Of a stretch of 32,205 nucleotides of DNA, positions 7,762 to 16,131 are shown piece by piece. The DNA is taken from NCBI RefSeq assembly GCF_001556865.1, contig NZ_LSJY01000031.1:1-32205 (forward strand), read 5' to 3'. This DNA is from Sphingobium sp. CCH11-B1. GTDB taxonomy: Bacteria > Pseudomonadota > Alphaproteobacteria > Sphingomonadales > Sphingomonadaceae. The translations under genes and the position numbers were made by a program. How positions within the stretch are numbered: position 1 is the stretch's first letter; every line of letters starts with the position of its first letter. The notes beneath the pieces were generated by a model. The model made no database searches and was not told the origin of the DNA. It saw only the letters and a program-made list of their open reading frames with translations.

Positions 7762-9342
7762 TCAGGCGAAGCGCAGCAGCTTCACCTGCTTCACGCCGGC
7801 GAGGTTGCAGATTTCCCAGCGCAGCGGCTCTGTAACGGTGCCGTCGACCGACAGCAGCAGCACCGCTTCGCCGCCCTGGTTGCGGCGGCCAAGGTGGAAG
7901 GTGCCGATATTGACGGCCGCTTCGCCCAGCGTCGAACCCAGGCGGCCGATGAAGCCCGGCGCGTCCTGATTGACGATGTAGAGCATCGTGCCGTCGAGAT
8001 CGGCCTCCACCTTGATGCCGAACAGTTCGACCAGGCGGGGCTGGGCGTGACCGAACAGCGTGCCCGCCACCGACTTGTCGCCATTTTCAGTGGTGACGGT
8101 GACGCGCACCAGCGTCTGATAGTCGCCTTCGCGGTCATGGCGCACTTCGCGCACGTCGAGGCCGCGCTCCTTCGCCAGGAAGGGCGCGTTCACCATGTTC
8201 ACCGTGTCGGAATAGACCCGCATCAGGCCGGCCAGCACCGCGGCGGTGATCGGCTTCTGATTGAGTTCGGCGGCATGGCCCTCCACCTCGACCGCGACCC
8301 CGGTGATGGCGTCGACTTCAAGCTGGCCGACCAGGCTGCCCAGCTTTTCCGCCAGCGCCATATAAGGCTTCAATTTGGGCGCTTCCTCCGCGCTGAGCGA
8401 CGGCACGTTGAGCGCGTTGGTGATGCCGCCGTCGAGCAGATAGTCGCTCAATTGTTCGGCGACCTGGAGCGCGACATTGACCTGCGCCTCGTCCGTCGAC
8501 GCGCCAAGGTGCGGCGTGCAGATGAAGTTCGGCGTGCCGAACAGGGGCGATTCCTTGGCCGGCTCGGTCTGGAACACGTCGAGCGCAGCGCCCGCGACCT
8601 GGCCCGAATCAAGCGCATCCTTGAGCGCCGCCTCGTCGATCAGGCCGCCGCGCGCGCAGTTGACGATGCGCACGCCCTTCTTGGTCTTGGCAAGGTTTTC
8701 GCGGCTGAGGATATTGCGCGTCTGGTCGGTCAGCGGCGTGTGCAGGGTGATGAAGTCGGCCTTCGCCAGCAGCGTGTCGAGATCGGCCTTTTCGACCCCC
8801 ATTTCCACCGCGCGTTCCGGGGTCAGGAAGGGATCGAAGGCAACGACCTTCATCTTGAGGCCGAGCGCGCGGCTGGCGACGATCGAACCGATATTGCCCG
8901 CGCCGATGAGGCCCAGCGTCTTGCCGGTGACTTCCACGCCCATGAAGCCGTTCTTGGGCCACAGGCCCGCTTGCGTCTGCGCATTGGCTTCGGGAAGCTG
9001 GCGAGCGAGCGCGAACATGAGGGCGATGGCATGTTCGGCGGTGGTGATCGAGTTGCCGAACGGCGTGTTCATCACGATCACGCCCTTGGCGGACGCGGCC
9101 GGGATGTCGACATTGTCGACGCCGATGCCGGCGCGGCCAATGACTTTCAGGTTGGTCGCGTGGTCCAGAATGTCCTTCGTGACCTTGGTCGAGCTGCGGA
9201 TGGCGAGGCCGTCATACTGGCCGATAATCGCCTTGAGTTCGTCGGGGGTCTTGCCGGTGATTTCATCCACCTCGACGCCGCGTTCGCGGAAGATGGCGGC
9301 GGCGCGGGGGTCCATTTTATCGGAAATGAGGACTTTGGGCAT
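7762..9342 (-). CDS. serA: D-3-phosphoglycerate dehydrogenase
   Basis: SerA oxidises 3-phosphoglycerate to 3-phosphohydroxypyruvate with NAD+, the first step of phosphorylated serine synthesis. At 526 residues this is the long form, with a substrate/NAD domain, an intervening allosteric-substrate-binding domain (about 315-445) and a C-terminal ACT domain (about 450-526), where serine feedback usually acts. Seen directly: the NAD-binding GAGNIG at 147-152, catalytic Arg231 in NCARGGLIDE, Glu260 in DVFQTEPA and His278 in CTPHLGAST. Serine inhibition is family knowledge, not visible here. It follows serC, with a REP-like hairpin between them, and precedes hisZ. Confidence 0.97.
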   Translation of the reverse strand: MPKVLISDKMDPRAAAIFRERGVEVDEITGKTPDELKAIIGQYDGLAIRSSTKVTKDILDHATNLKVIGRAGIGVDNVDIPAASAKGVIVMNTPFGNSITTAEHAIALMFALARQLPEANAQTQAGLWPKNGFMGVEVTGKTLGLIGAGNIGSIVASRALGLKMKVVAFDPFLTPERAVEMGVEKADLDTLLAKADFITLHTPLTDQTRNILSRENLAKTKKGVRIVNCARGGLIDEAALKDALDSGQVAGAALDVFQTEPAKESPLFGTPNFICTPHLGASTDEAQVNVALQVAEQLSDYLLDGGITNALNVPSLSAEEAPKLKPYMALAEKLGSLVGQLEVDAITGVAVEVEGHAAELNQKPITAAVLAGLMRVYSDTVNMVNAPFLAKERGLDVREVRHDREGDYQTLVRVTVTTENGDKSVAGTLFGHAQPRLVELFGIKVEADLDGTMLYIVNQDAPGFIGRLGSTLGEAAVNIGTFHLGRRNQGGEAVLLLSVDGTVTEPLRWEICNLAGVKQVKLLRFA

Positions 9343-9364
9343 TTTCTTGATTCCTGTGCTTCGC

Positions 9365-9452
9365 CGTCACCCCGGGCTTGCTCCGGGGTCCCGCTTTTCC
9401 TGCGGGCGGCGTGAATGAAGAAGCGGGACCCCGGCTCGGGGCCGGGGTGACG
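9365..9452. repeat. Large palindromic REP-like element between serC and serA
   Basis: The ends CGTCACCCCGG (9365-9375) and CCGGGGTGACG (9442-9452) are perfect reverse complements, and the arms continue inward with GGGGTCCCGCTTTT matching AGAAGCGGGACCCC, around a central TGCGGGCGGCGTG spacer. The arm sequence (CGTCACCCCGG...CCGGGGTCCCGCTT) is one I recall as a very common dispersed repeat in sphingomonad genomes. It fills nearly the whole serC-serA gap. It may stabilise the upstream serC message or partly terminate transcription. Confidence 0.8.
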
Positions 9453-9460
9453 CAGAAAGA

Positions 9461-10624
9461 TTAAGCGGCAGCCCTGGTCTGGGCATAGGCCCAGTCGAGC
9501 CACGGCCCGAGCGCCTGGATGTCCGCGGTTTCGACCGTCGCGCCGCACCAGATGCGCAGGCCTGCCGGCGCGTCGCGATAGCCCGCGACGTCATAGGCCG
9601 CGCCTTCCTTTTCGAGAAGGGCAGCGAACGCCTTGATGAAGGCTTCGTCCGCGCCCTCGACCGTCAGGCAGACGCTGGTCTTGGACCGGGACGCGGGGTC
9701 GGCGGCGAGATGGCCGAGCCAGTCGCGTTCCTGAACGATCTTGTCCAGCGCCGCCGCATTGGCGTCCGACCGGGCGATCAGGCCGGACAGGCCGCCCAGC
9801 GACTTGCCCCATTCCAGCGCGAAAATCGCGTCCTCCACCGCCAGCATCGACGGGGTGTTGATGGTCTCGCCCTTGAACACGCCTTCGGCCAGCTTGCCCT
9901 TGGCCATCAGGCGGAAAACCTTGGGCAACGGCCATGCCGGCGTGTAGGTTTCAAGCCGTTCGACCGCGCGGGGGCCGAGGATGAGGACGCCATGGCCGCC
10001 CTCGCCGCCCAGCACCTTCTGCCAGGAGAAGGTGGCGACGTCGATCTTGGCCCAGTCGATCTCATAAGCGAAGACCGCGCTGGTCGCGTCGGCGAAGGTC
10101 AGCCCTTCGCGGTCGGCCGCGATCCAGTCGGCGTTCGGCACGCGCACGCCGCTGGTCGTGCCGTTCCAGGTGAACAGCACGTCATTGCTGAAATCGACCT
10201 GGGTAAGGTCGGGCAGCTGGCCATAATCGGCGCGGATGATCGTCGGGTCGAGCTTCAACTGCTTGGCAGCGTCCGTCACCCAGCCTTCGCCGAAGCTTTC
10301 CCAGGCGAGCGTCGTCACCGGGCGCGCGCCCAGCATCGTCCACATCGCCATTTCGAAGGCGCCGGTGTCGGAACCCGGTACGATGCCGATACGATGCGTG
10401 TCGGGCAGGTTCAGCAGCTCGCGCATCAGGTCGATGCAATAAGCGAGGCGGGTCTTGCCGATCTTGGCGCGGTGCGAGCGGCCGAGGGATTCAGCGCTCA
10501 GCTTGTCGGCGCTCCAGCCCGGAGGCTTGGCGCAGGGACCGGAAGAAAAGAAGGGGCGGGCCGGACGGGTCGCCGGCTTTTGAGCAGGCGCAATGGTGGC
10601 GTCAACGGCAGTCAAATCAGTCAT
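9461..10624 (-). CDS. serC: Phosphoserine aminotransferase
   Basis: SerC is a PLP enzyme that transfers the amino group of glutamate to 3-phosphohydroxypyruvate, the second step of serine synthesis; it can also act in pyridoxine synthesis. The 387-residue product belongs to the subtype found in alphaproteobacteria. It begins, after a variable tail, with [16 protein letters not shown], has [16 protein letters not shown] for phosphate binding and [13 protein letters not shown] with the PLP lysine at residue 203. The gene opens an apparent serC-serA-hisZ unit. Upstream is a candidate serC leader RNA whose last hairpin holds the ribosome-binding site AAGGAG, and a promoter-like TTGACA. Confidence 0.96.
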   Translation of the reverse strand: MTDLTAVDATIAPAQKPATRPARPFFSSGPCAKPPGWSADKLSAESLGRSHRAKIGKTRLAYCIDLMRELLNLPDTHRIGIVPGSDTGAFEMAMWTMLGARPVTTLAWESFGEGWVTDAAKQLKLDPTIIRADYGQLPDLTQVDFSNDVLFTWNGTTSGVRVPNADWIAADREGLTFADATSAVFAYEIDWAKIDVATFSWQKVLGGEGGHGVLILGPRAVERLETYTPAWPLPKVFRLMAKGKLAEGVFKGETINTPSMLAVEDAIFALEWGKSLGGLSGLIARSDANAAALDKIVQERDWLGHLAADPASRSKTSVCLTVEGADEAFIKAFAALLEKEGAAYDVAGYRDAPAGLRIWCGATVETADIQALGPWLDWAYAQTRAAA

Positions 10625-10676
10625 GTCATGCTTCTCCTTGCAGAGAGCTGCGCGGCGTTGGGACCGCGTGGCCCGT
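10625..10676 (-). ncRNA. Candidate serC leader RNA (cis-regulatory)
   Basis: Read on the minus strand, the roughly 50 bases before serC contain one hairpin (GGGCC, loop ACGC, GGTCCC with a bulged T) and then CTCTCTGCAAGGAGAAGC, in which TCTC and GAGA can pair and enclose or mask the Shine-Dalgarno AAGGAG. This layout fits the serC RNA motif described upstream of serC in alphaproteobacteria, recalled from the literature on conserved RNA motifs and not searched here. The trigger is not known to me. Confidence 0.55.
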
Positions 10677-10680
10677 CGGC

Positions 10681-10709
10681 CGCCCTAGAGATTTCGCGAC
10701 GGCTGTCAA
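10681..10709 (-). promoter_or_regulatory. Candidate serC promoter
   Basis: On the minus strand TTGACA (10709-10704) is a perfect -35 hexamer. TAGGGC follows after 16 bases as a weak -10. Transcription would begin near 10675, exactly in front of the candidate serC leader. The -10 match is poor, as is often so in alphaproteobacteria. Confidence 0.45.
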
Positions 10710-10783
10710 GATCGCCCGGAAAATAGGACGAACCGAACATACTGTTAACCTTCGGAAAAAAGATTTGCGCTATGGTGGCGTGC

Positions 10784-11485
10784 ATGAGCGAGTGGGCGAC
10801 GAGGACAAGGCTGGCCGTGCAGGCCGGCCTGGCCATGGGGCTGGCGCTGGCGCTGAGCGCGTGCAGCGGCGGGCTGGTGCCAGCCGGCCGGGTGGCGCGC
10901 GCGCCCCGTCCGCCCGCGGCCCGTACGCCCGCCCTGCGCCCCCTCGCCCAGCCCGCGATGGAAACGCGGCAATGCTTCGCCAGACTCCAGTCGCAGGCCG
11001 TCGCCTTCACCCCCCTGCCCGACCGCAATTTCGGGGGTGGATGCAGCGCCATCGGCAGCGTGAAGCTGATCGACATCGGCGTGCCGACGACCAATTTGGG
11101 GGCGATGACATGCAGTCTGGCCGCGAATTTCGCCGCCTGGGCGCGCTATGGCGTGGAACCTGCCGCGCGGCTGGTGCTGGGCGTGGAGATCGAGCGAATC
11201 GAGACATTCGGCACCTATAACTGCCGTCCGATCGCCGGCAGCGGAAAGCTGAGCGAGCATGCGCACAGCAACGCGATCGACGTCAGCGCCTTCGTCCTGT
11301 CCGACGGGCGACGGATCACGGTGCAGGACGGATGGACAGGCGACAGGAAGACGCGGCAATTCCTGGCCCTGGTCCACGCCAGCGCGTGCAAGCGGTTCAG
11401 CACGGTGTTGAGCCCCGACTATGACGCCGCCCATCACGACCATTTCCATTTCGACATGGGCGGCCGCGGCGGCTTTTGCCGCTGA
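10784..11485 (+). CDS. Extensin-like family lipoprotein
   Basis: This is an exported protein with the bacterial extensin-like C-terminal domain, here 233 residues. The N-terminus carries a lipoprotein signal ending in the lipobox LALSAC (Cys at about residue 23), then a Pro/Ala/Arg-rich linker and the domain. Conserved cysteines (QCFARL, GGGCSAIG, MTCSLA, YNCRPI, SACKRF, GFCR) suggest disulfides. The segments SEHAHSNAIDVSAF and HHDHFHFD recall the zinc ligands (H...D, HxH) of M15-type D-Ala-D-Ala peptidases, so a cell-wall role is plausible but inferred. ATG 10784 follows GGTGG; ATG 10772 in frame is the alternative. It is divergent from serC. Its last codons and stop form the first unit of a tandem hairpin repeat. 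Confidence 0.85.
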   Translation: MSEWATRTRLAVQAGLAMGLALALSACSGGLVPAGRVARAPRPPAARTPALRPLAQPAMETRQCFARLQSQAVAFTPLPDRNFGGGCSAIGSVKLIDIGVPTTNLGAMTCSLAANFAAWARYGVEPAARLVLGVEIERIETFGTYNCRPIAGSGKLSEHAHSNAIDVSAFVLSDGRRITVQDGWTGDRKTRQFLALVHASACKRFSTVLSPDYDAAHHDHFHFDMGGRGGFCR

Positions 11486-11557
11486 GCGGAAACAAGAACG
11501 CGGCGGCTTCTGCCGCTGAGCGGAAACAAGAAACGCGGCGGCTTTTGCCGCTGAGCG
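11466..11557. repeat. Three tandem copies of a 34-35 bp hairpin unit at the extensin-like gene end
   Basis: Units begin at 11466, 11500 and 11535 (the last shorter). Each starts GCGGCGGCTTTTGCCGCTGA (middle copy CTTCTG). The first two continue GCGGAAACAAGAA. In copies 1 and 3 GCGGC-TTTT-GCCGC is a perfect hairpin. Copy 1 contains the final codons (GGFCR) and TGA stop of the extensin-like gene, so the repeat arose from duplication of the gene end. It may act as a serial terminator. Confidence 0.85.
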
Positions 11558-11565
11558 CCTAAACG

Positions 11566-11603
11566 CCGGCACGGCGCTATCCGTCGCTCGAAACGGACGA
11601 GGT
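11566..11603. repeat. REP-like element, copy B
   Basis: CCGGCACGGCGCT at 11566-11578 is an exact copy of the 13-base loop of the element at 2846-2858. It is followed here by ATCCGTCGCTCGAAACGGACGA, where TCCGT and ACGGA form a short stem. Outside the 13-mer the two copies are related in layout (CCGT...CTCGA...GAAAC) but diverged. Confidence 0.45.
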
Positions 11604-11628
11604 AGGGACTGCAAGCCCAAGCTTGGCC

Positions 11629-11657
11629 TTGGTTTTGTCACGGCCGCGCATTAAGTG
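11629..11657 (+). promoter_or_regulatory. Possible promoter of the LOG-family gene
   Basis: TTGGTT (11629-11634), a 17-base spacer and TAAGTG (11652-11657) form a promoter-like pair. Transcription would begin within a base or two of the ATG at 11665, and no Shine-Dalgarno is visible, which would suggest a leaderless message. Weak evidence. Confidence 0.25.
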
Positions 11658-11664
11658 GACGCGA

Positions 11665-12540
11665 ATGACGAAAAAAGAGATTGAAGAACGCAAGTTCCGC
11701 CCGGCCCGTGAAGAGGCCGTCGACGCCAGAAAGCAGATCGACACCCCGCAGACGCAGAGCGCCGCCTACCGGCTCGCCTTCCAGGACACCGAATTCCTGC
11801 TGCGCGAGGATTTGCGCCCCGTCCGGTTCCAGCTGGAACTGTTGAAGCCCCAATTGCTGATGGACGAGGCGCGGATCGATTCCACCTTCGTCTTCTACGG
11901 TTCCGCGCGCATCCCCGAACCCGATCAGGTGCAGGCGCGAATCGCCGCGGCGCAGACACCCGAACAGAAGCGGATCGCCGAAAATCTGGGCCGCAAGGCT
12001 GTCTATTATGAAGAAGCGCGCAAGCTGGCGCGGATCGCCGCGCAATATCCCGTAACGGCCGAGGGGTGCCGCCATTTCGTCGTCTGTTCGGGCGGCGGCC
12101 CGTCGATCATGGAAGCCGCCAATCGCGGCGCGCAGGATGTCGGCCAGACGACCATCGGCATGAACATCGTCCTGCCGCACGAGCAGGCGCCAAACCGCTT
12201 CGTGACCCCGGACCTCAGCTTCCAATTCCACTATTTCGCGCTGCGCAAGATGCACTTCCTGCTGCGCGCCCGCGCGCTGGCGGTCTTTCCCGGCGGCTTT
12301 GGCACTTTCGACGAAATGTTCGAATTGCTGACGCTGATCCAGACCGGCAAGATGAAGCCGATCCCCATCCTGCTTTACGGCCGCGACTTCTGGACCCGCG
12401 TCGTCGATTTCGAGGCGCTGGCCGACGAAGGCGTGATCGCGCCCACTGACCTCAACCTGCTGACCTGGGTCGAGACGGCGGAGGAAGGCTGGGCCGCCGT
12501 CCAGCGCTTCTACGAGGACAGTGAAACGCCCGCCTGCTAG
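11665..12540 (+). CDS. LOG family protein (TIGR00730-type nucleotide phosphoribohydrolase)
   Basis: LOG proteins have a Rossmann-like fold and cleave nucleoside 5'-monophosphates to base and ribose 5-phosphate; plant members activate cytokinins, and bacterial ones are often nucleotide nucleosidases. The 291-residue protein carries the signature PGGFGTFDE at residues 209-217 and, before it, CSGGGPSIMEAANRGA (141-156), the matching phosphate-binding region. It is longer than the ~190-residue minimal LOG by an N-terminal helical extension (about residues 1-70). The start ATG 11665 gives MTKKEIEERK; the longer frame would need a TTG start. Whether the substrate is AMP, a modified nucleotide or another is not visible. 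A strong hairpin follows the gene. Confidence 0.88.
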   Translation: MTKKEIEERKFRPAREEAVDARKQIDTPQTQSAAYRLAFQDTEFLLREDLRPVRFQLELLKPQLLMDEARIDSTFVFYGSARIPEPDQVQARIAAAQTPEQKRIAENLGRKAVYYEEARKLARIAAQYPVTAEGCRHFVVCSGGGPSIMEAANRGAQDVGQTTIGMNIVLPHEQAPNRFVTPDLSFQFHYFALRKMHFLLRARALAVFPGGFGTFDEMFELLTLIQTGKMKPIPILLYGRDFWTRVVDFEALADEGVIAPTDLNLLTWVETAEEGWAAVQRFYEDSETPAC

Positions 12541-12607
12541 GCCCGGATTTGTCGCGCGCCTGCCCTGCCTTCCAACCCCGCCCGTTCGTTCCGCGCACAA
12601 GGCTCCC

Positions 12608-12636
12608 TGTCCTTCTCCTCTGCGGGGAGAAGGACA
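12608..12636. terminator. Hairpin downstream of the LOG gene
   Basis: TGTCCTTCTCC (12608-12618) and GGAGAAGGACA (12626-12636) form a perfect 11-bp stem with a 7-base loop. It lies between the LOG gene and the downstream 5'-nucleotidase gene. There is no clear U-run afterwards, so it may be a terminator or a REP-like element. Confidence 0.5.
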
Positions 12637-12680
12637 AAGCCTGGCTTGCCCTCTCTCCCTTGGCGGACTAGGGCGCGGCC

Positions 12681-13346
12681 ATGCGCGCGGACATGGCCCA
12701 TATCGATAGCTGGATCTTCGATCTGGACAACACGCTCTATCCGGCGAAGGCGGACCTGTTCGCCCTGATCGACGTGAAGATGGGCGAGTTCATCCAGGGC
12801 CTGCTGGGCTGCGACCCCGATGTGGCGCGCCAGACGCAGAAGCGCTATTTTATGGAACATGGAACGACCTTGTCGGGCCTGATGCACCATCATGGCATCG
12901 AGCCGCGCGCCTTCCTCGACTATGTCCACGACATTTCGATGGACCGGCTGGAGGTCGATCCGGCGCTCAACGCCGCGATTGACCAGTTGCCCGGCCGCAA
13001 GCTGATCTTCACCAATGGCGACGCGGCCTATGCCGGGCGCGTGCTGGACAAGCTGGGCCTATCGGGCGCGTTCGAGCTGATCCACGACATCCATGCCTGC
13101 CAATATGTGCCCAAGCCCGATCCGTCGGGCTATGCCGAACTGTGCCGCGTCCATGCCGTCGATCCGGCGCGCGCCGCCTTCTTCGAGGATATGGCCCGCA
13201 ACCTCCGCCCCGCCAAGGCGATCGGCATGACGACCATCTGGGTCAATAACGGGTCGGAAGCGGGCGCGCACGACCATCATCCCGATTTCATCGATTATGA
13301 AACCGACCATCTAACGCCGTTTCTGGCCCAAATGCTGGGGGAATGA
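12681..13346 (+). CDS. Pyrimidine 5'-nucleotidase (HAD superfamily)
   Basis: This is a HAD phosphatase of the SDT1/pyrimidine 5'-nucleotidase type, which dephosphorylates UMP/CMP-like nucleotides. Motifs are in order: motif [10 protein letters not shown] (residues 13-21, nucleophile Asp14 and Asp16), motif II with IFTNGD, the conserved Lys in VPKPDPSGY, and motif [11 protein letters not shown]. The 221-residue length fits. The ATG at 12681 is preceded by AGGG at 7 bases; another ATG four codons on is possible. It overlaps the start region of dapD (ATGA), so the two are translationally coupled. The substrate within the family is inferred. Confidence 0.88.
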   Translation: MRADMAHIDSWIFDLDNTLYPAKADLFALIDVKMGEFIQGLLGCDPDVARQTQKRYFMEHGTTLSGLMHHHGIEPRAFLDYVHDISMDRLEVDPALNAAIDQLPGRKLIFTNGDAAYAGRVLDKLGLSGAFELIHDIHACQYVPKPDPSGYAELCRVHAVDPARAAFFEDMARNLRPAKAIGMTTIWVNNGSEAGAHDHHPDFIDYETDHLTPFLAQMLGE

Positions 13347-13348
13347 CC

Positions 13349-14188
13349 ATGAGCCAAGACCTTATCGCCACCATCGACGCCGCCTGGGAGGACCGGGCCA
13401 ACGTCAATCTCCAGACGCAGGGCGACGTCCGCCAGGCGGTGGACAAGGCGCTGGCCCTGCTGGACAGCGGCGAACTGCGCGTCGCAGAGCCGACCCATGC
13501 AGGCTGGCAGGTCAACCAATGGGCGAAGAAGGCGGTGCTGCTGTCCTTCCGCCTCAACGACAATGTGATGATCGACAATGGCCCCGGCGCGAGCCATTGG
13601 TGGGACAAGGTGCCGAGCAAGTTCGCCGGCTGGGACGAGGCCGCCTTCCGCGCCGCCGGCTTCCGCGCCGTGCCGGGCAGCTTCGCCCGCGCGGGATCGC
13701 ACATCGCCAGGAACGTCATCCTGATGCCGAGCTTCGTCAACATCGGCGCGTTCGTCGATGAAGGCACGATGGTCGATACCTGGGTGACGGTGGGCAGCTG
13801 CGCGCAGATCGGCAAGAATGTCCACCTGTCGGGCGGCGTCGGCATCGGCGGCGTGCTGGAGCCGTTGCAGGCCGACCCGGTCATCATCGAGGATGATTGC
13901 TTCATCGGCGCGCGGTCCGAAGTCGTGGAAGGCGTGCGCATCGGCAAGGGGTCCGTGCTGTCGATGGGCGTGTTCATCGGCCAGTCGACCAAGATCATCG
14001 ATCGCGCCACGGGCGAGATCTTCATGGGTGAAGTGCCGCCCTATTCGGTGGTGGTGCCCGGCAGCCTGCCCGGCAAGCCGCTGCCTGACGGCACGCCCGG
14101 CCCCAGCCTCTATTGCGCGGTGATCGTAAAGCGGGTGGACGCGCAGACCCGGTCCAAGACCGGCATCAACGAATTGCTGCGCGATTGA
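13349..14188 (+). CDS. dapD: 2,3,4,5-tetrahydropyridine-2,6-dicarboxylate N-succinyltransferase
   Basis: DapD transfers succinate from succinyl-CoA to tetrahydrodipicolinate, in the succinylase route to meso-diaminopimelate and lysine. The 279-residue protein has an N-terminal helical part ([20 protein letters not shown]), the conserved [23 protein letters not shown] segment, then a left-handed parallel beta-helix of hexapeptide repeats (about residues 105-235, for example [16 protein letters not shown] and [16 protein letters not shown]). ATG 13349 is preferred over 13343 because GGGGGA lies 6 bases upstream; the ATG at 13343 overlaps the nucleotidase stop. Diaminopimelate feeds peptidoglycan, but no other dap gene lies nearby. 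Confidence 0.96.
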   Translation: MSQDLIATIDAAWEDRANVNLQTQGDVRQAVDKALALLDSGELRVAEPTHAGWQVNQWAKKAVLLSFRLNDNVMIDNGPGASHWWDKVPSKFAGWDEAAFRAAGFRAVPGSFARAGSHIARNVILMPSFVNIGAFVDEGTMVDTWVTVGSCAQIGKNVHLSGGVGIGGVLEPLQADPVIIEDDCFIGARSEVVEGVRIGKGSVLSMGVFIGQSTKIIDRATGEIFMGEVPPYSVVVPGSLPGKPLPDGTPGPSLYCAVIVKRVDAQTRSKTGINELLRD

Positions 14189-14195
14189 TCGTGCC

Positions 14196-14220
14196 GGGGG
14201 GCGCCGTGCGTGCGCCCCCC
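14196..14220. terminator. Bidirectional hairpin between dapD and the DUF2891 gene
   Basis: GGGGGGCGC (14196-14204) and GCGCCCCCC (14212-14220) form a perfect 9-bp GC stem around CGTGCGT. It lies in the 31-base gap between two convergent genes and touches the DUF2891 stop codon, so it can serve as a shared terminator. Confidence 0.6.
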
Positions 14221-15209
14221 TATTCCAGCGCCAGCAGCGCGAAGGTGGCGAGCCAATGTTCGCCCATATAATCGCCCGCGACATGGGGAAGGCTGGCGCC
14301 GATATGCGCGCGCGCCGCATCCTGCGCCAGGGCGCTCACCCGATCGCCCGGCCCCAGCGCCGCGGCGATGCCCCGCCAGCACCAGGCGCGGCTGAGGTTG
14401 AGGCCGTCGAGATGCGCGATCTTGCCATCGCTGCGATCCGAAACGGTGGCGGGCGTGAAGAGCGTTGCGGGAGCGCCGGCCAGAAGGTCTGGCAGGAAGG
14501 CATGGTACCATGTCGAAAAATCGGCCGGATCGAGCAGGCGGCTCATCAACAGCGCCTCGCACAGCGCAGGCGAGAGGAATTCGTCGCCGCCCGGCTCCCA
14601 CGCCTGGCAAGCGCGATCCGCACCGAACCAGCCGAGCGCCCGGTCGCGGATCAGCGCGGCCAACGCGGCATCCCGCCCGTCGGCCCATTGCAGCGCCAGC
14701 GTCAGGGCAAAGGCGATGTTATAATGGGTGCCGACCCGCAGCGGATAGGTCAGCTTTGGCAGGAAGGCGTGGAAGCGGGCGGCGAAATCCTGCGCCAGCG
14801 GCATGAGCGCGTCGGCCCAGGGGGCGTCATGGCGCGCCAGTTCGGCATGCAGCGCCAACAGCCACGCCCAGCCATAGGGCCGTTCGAACCCCGCGCTCAT
14901 CGGCCGGGCGAGATAGGCGCGCTCCCCCGCTACCTTTTCGGGCGTCAGCATCGCGTCGGCCCGCGCCCGGATGTCGGGCGCGCAGGCCATTTCGGGAAAC
15001 AGCCGCACCAGCCGCATCACTTGCCACCAGCCATGGACGCAGCTGTGCCAGTCGAAACTGCCGTGGAAGATGGGATGGTGCGCGCGGGGCGGCAGCGCGT
15101 CTTCCGGCCCGTTCAGCACCAGATCCATCTTGAACGGATATTCGCGGCCGAGATGCGACAGGGTGAGAGCCGCGAAGCGTTCCGCGAGCGGCTGCGTGAG
15201 ATCGGTCAT
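14220..15209 (-). CDS. DUF2891 family protein
   Basis: This 329-residue protein belongs to DUF2891, a family of unknown function with no signal peptide or membrane segment that I can see. It is rich in Trp and His: HHPIFHGSFDWHSCVHGWWQVMRL near residue 50 is the clearest conserved block, followed by RPYGWAWLLALHAEL, HYNIAFALTLALQWAD, CQAWEPGGDEFLSPALCEA and AGDYMGEHWLATFALLAL. The all-helical, repeated look suggests an (alpha/alpha)n toroid such as those of sugar-processing enzymes, but this is inference. It is the last gene of the LOV-DUF969-DUF979 operon: its ATG at 15207-15209 lies 1 base after the DUF979 stop. The start is chosen for that coupling. Confidence 0.85.
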   Translation of the reverse strand: MTDLTQPLAERFAALTLSHLGREYPFKMDLVLNGPEDALPPRAHHPIFHGSFDWHSCVHGWWQVMRLVRLFPEMACAPDIRARADAMLTPEKVAGERAYLARPMSAGFERPYGWAWLLALHAELARHDAPWADALMPLAQDFAARFHAFLPKLTYPLRVGTHYNIAFALTLALQWADGRDAALAALIRDRALGWFGADRACQAWEPGGDEFLSPALCEALLMSRLLDPADFSTWYHAFLPDLLAGAPATLFTPATVSDRSDGKIAHLDGLNLSRAWCWRGIAAALGPGDRVSALAQDAARAHIGASLPHVAGDYMGEHWLATFALLALE

Positions 15210-15210
15210 G

Positions 15211-16131
15211 TCAGAAGGCCAGCCAGTAGATGAGCAGGATGTTGACGACGAGCAGCGGCAGCGCGGTGCCGACCTGCCGCCGGATGACGCCATGCTTGTC
15301 GCTCAGGTCGAGCAGCGCGGCGGGGACGAGGTTGAAATTGGCCGCCATCGGCGTCAGCAGCGTGCCGCAAAAGCCCGCCAGCATCCCGATGGCGCAGATG
15401 ACGGCTGGATCGCCGTGGAAGCCGCGGATCAGGATCGGCACGCCGATTGCCGCTGTCATCACCGGGAAAGCGGCGAAGGCGTTGCCCATGACCATGGTGA
15501 AGAGCGCCATGCCGACGCCATAGGCGATGACCGCGCCGAAGAGGCTGCCGTGCGGGATCGCCTGCTGCACCACGCCGCCCACGGCATCGCCCACGCCCGA
15601 CAGGGCGAAGACGGCGCCCAGCGCGGCGAGCATCTGCGGCAAAATCGCCGCCCATCCGACACTGTCGATCAGCCGCCGGCCCTGTTGCAGCGCCACCGCC
15701 GGCCCGGCGCGCAGCCACAGGCATCCCGCCAGCAGCGCAACCAGCACGCCCAGCGAGAGCGCGATCAATGTCGCCTGCTTCGCTTCGAACCAGTCCGGCG
15801 CGGCCTTGAAGACGATGGTGCCAATGAGCGCGGTCGCCGGGATGATGAGCGCGACCACGAACAGCCGGTTGCCATGACTGTCGGCCCGCGCCTGCCGCAG
15901 TTCGGGCGGCGCATCGCCCTCGCCCCGGCGCATCCGGCCCGACGCGCCAAGCCCGACAAGGCCCAGAACGAGCAACCCGTTCCCTACGTCGCCCAGCGCG
16001 TCGCCCGCCCACATGCTGACCGCCAGCAAGCCCCAGAAGGCGGCGTTCACCGGCCGGTCCCGCAGGCCCAGCAGGGCAAAGGCGACGAAGATCGCGCCGG
16101 CGAGCGCATAGACCCAGTGCAGCGTGATCAT
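15211..16131 (-). CDS. DUF979 family membrane protein (putative transporter subunit)
   Basis: This is a polytopic inner-membrane protein of 306 residues, with about eight to ten hydrophobic stretches (for example HWVYALAGAIFVAFALLGL and LFVVALIIPATALIGTIVF). DUF979 proteins occur next to DUF969 proteins, and the pair is annotated as subunits of a 5-oxoproline transporter, based on clustering with 5-oxoprolinase genes in other bacteria (recalled). The conserved GNAFAAFPVMTAAIG and LTPMAANFNLVPAALL segments recall ion-transporter re-entrant loops. The ATG at 16131 overlaps the DUF969 stop as ATGA, a sign of coupled translation. There is no oxoprolinase gene in this window, so the substrate is unconfirmed. 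Confidence 0.85.
   Translation of the reverse strand: MITLHWVYALAGAIFVAFALLGLRDRPVNAAFWGLLAVSMWAGDALGDVGNGLLVLGLVGLGASGRMRRGEGDAPPELRQARADSHGNRLFVVALIIPATALIGTIVFKAAPDWFEAKQATLIALSLGVLVALLAGCLWLRAGPAVALQQGRRLIDSVGWAAILPQMLAALGAVFALSGVGDAVGGVVQQAIPHGSLFGAVIAYGVGMALFTMVMGNAFAAFPVMTAAIGVPILIRGFHGDPAVICAIGMLAGFCGTLLTPMAANFNLVPAALLDLSDKHGVIRRQVGTALPLLVVNILLIYWLAF

Noticed and set aside
7735..9414. Plus-strand frame of 559 codons opposite serA
   Set aside because: It is antisense to serA, which has every catalytic residue. The product is Arg/Gly-rich without a family.
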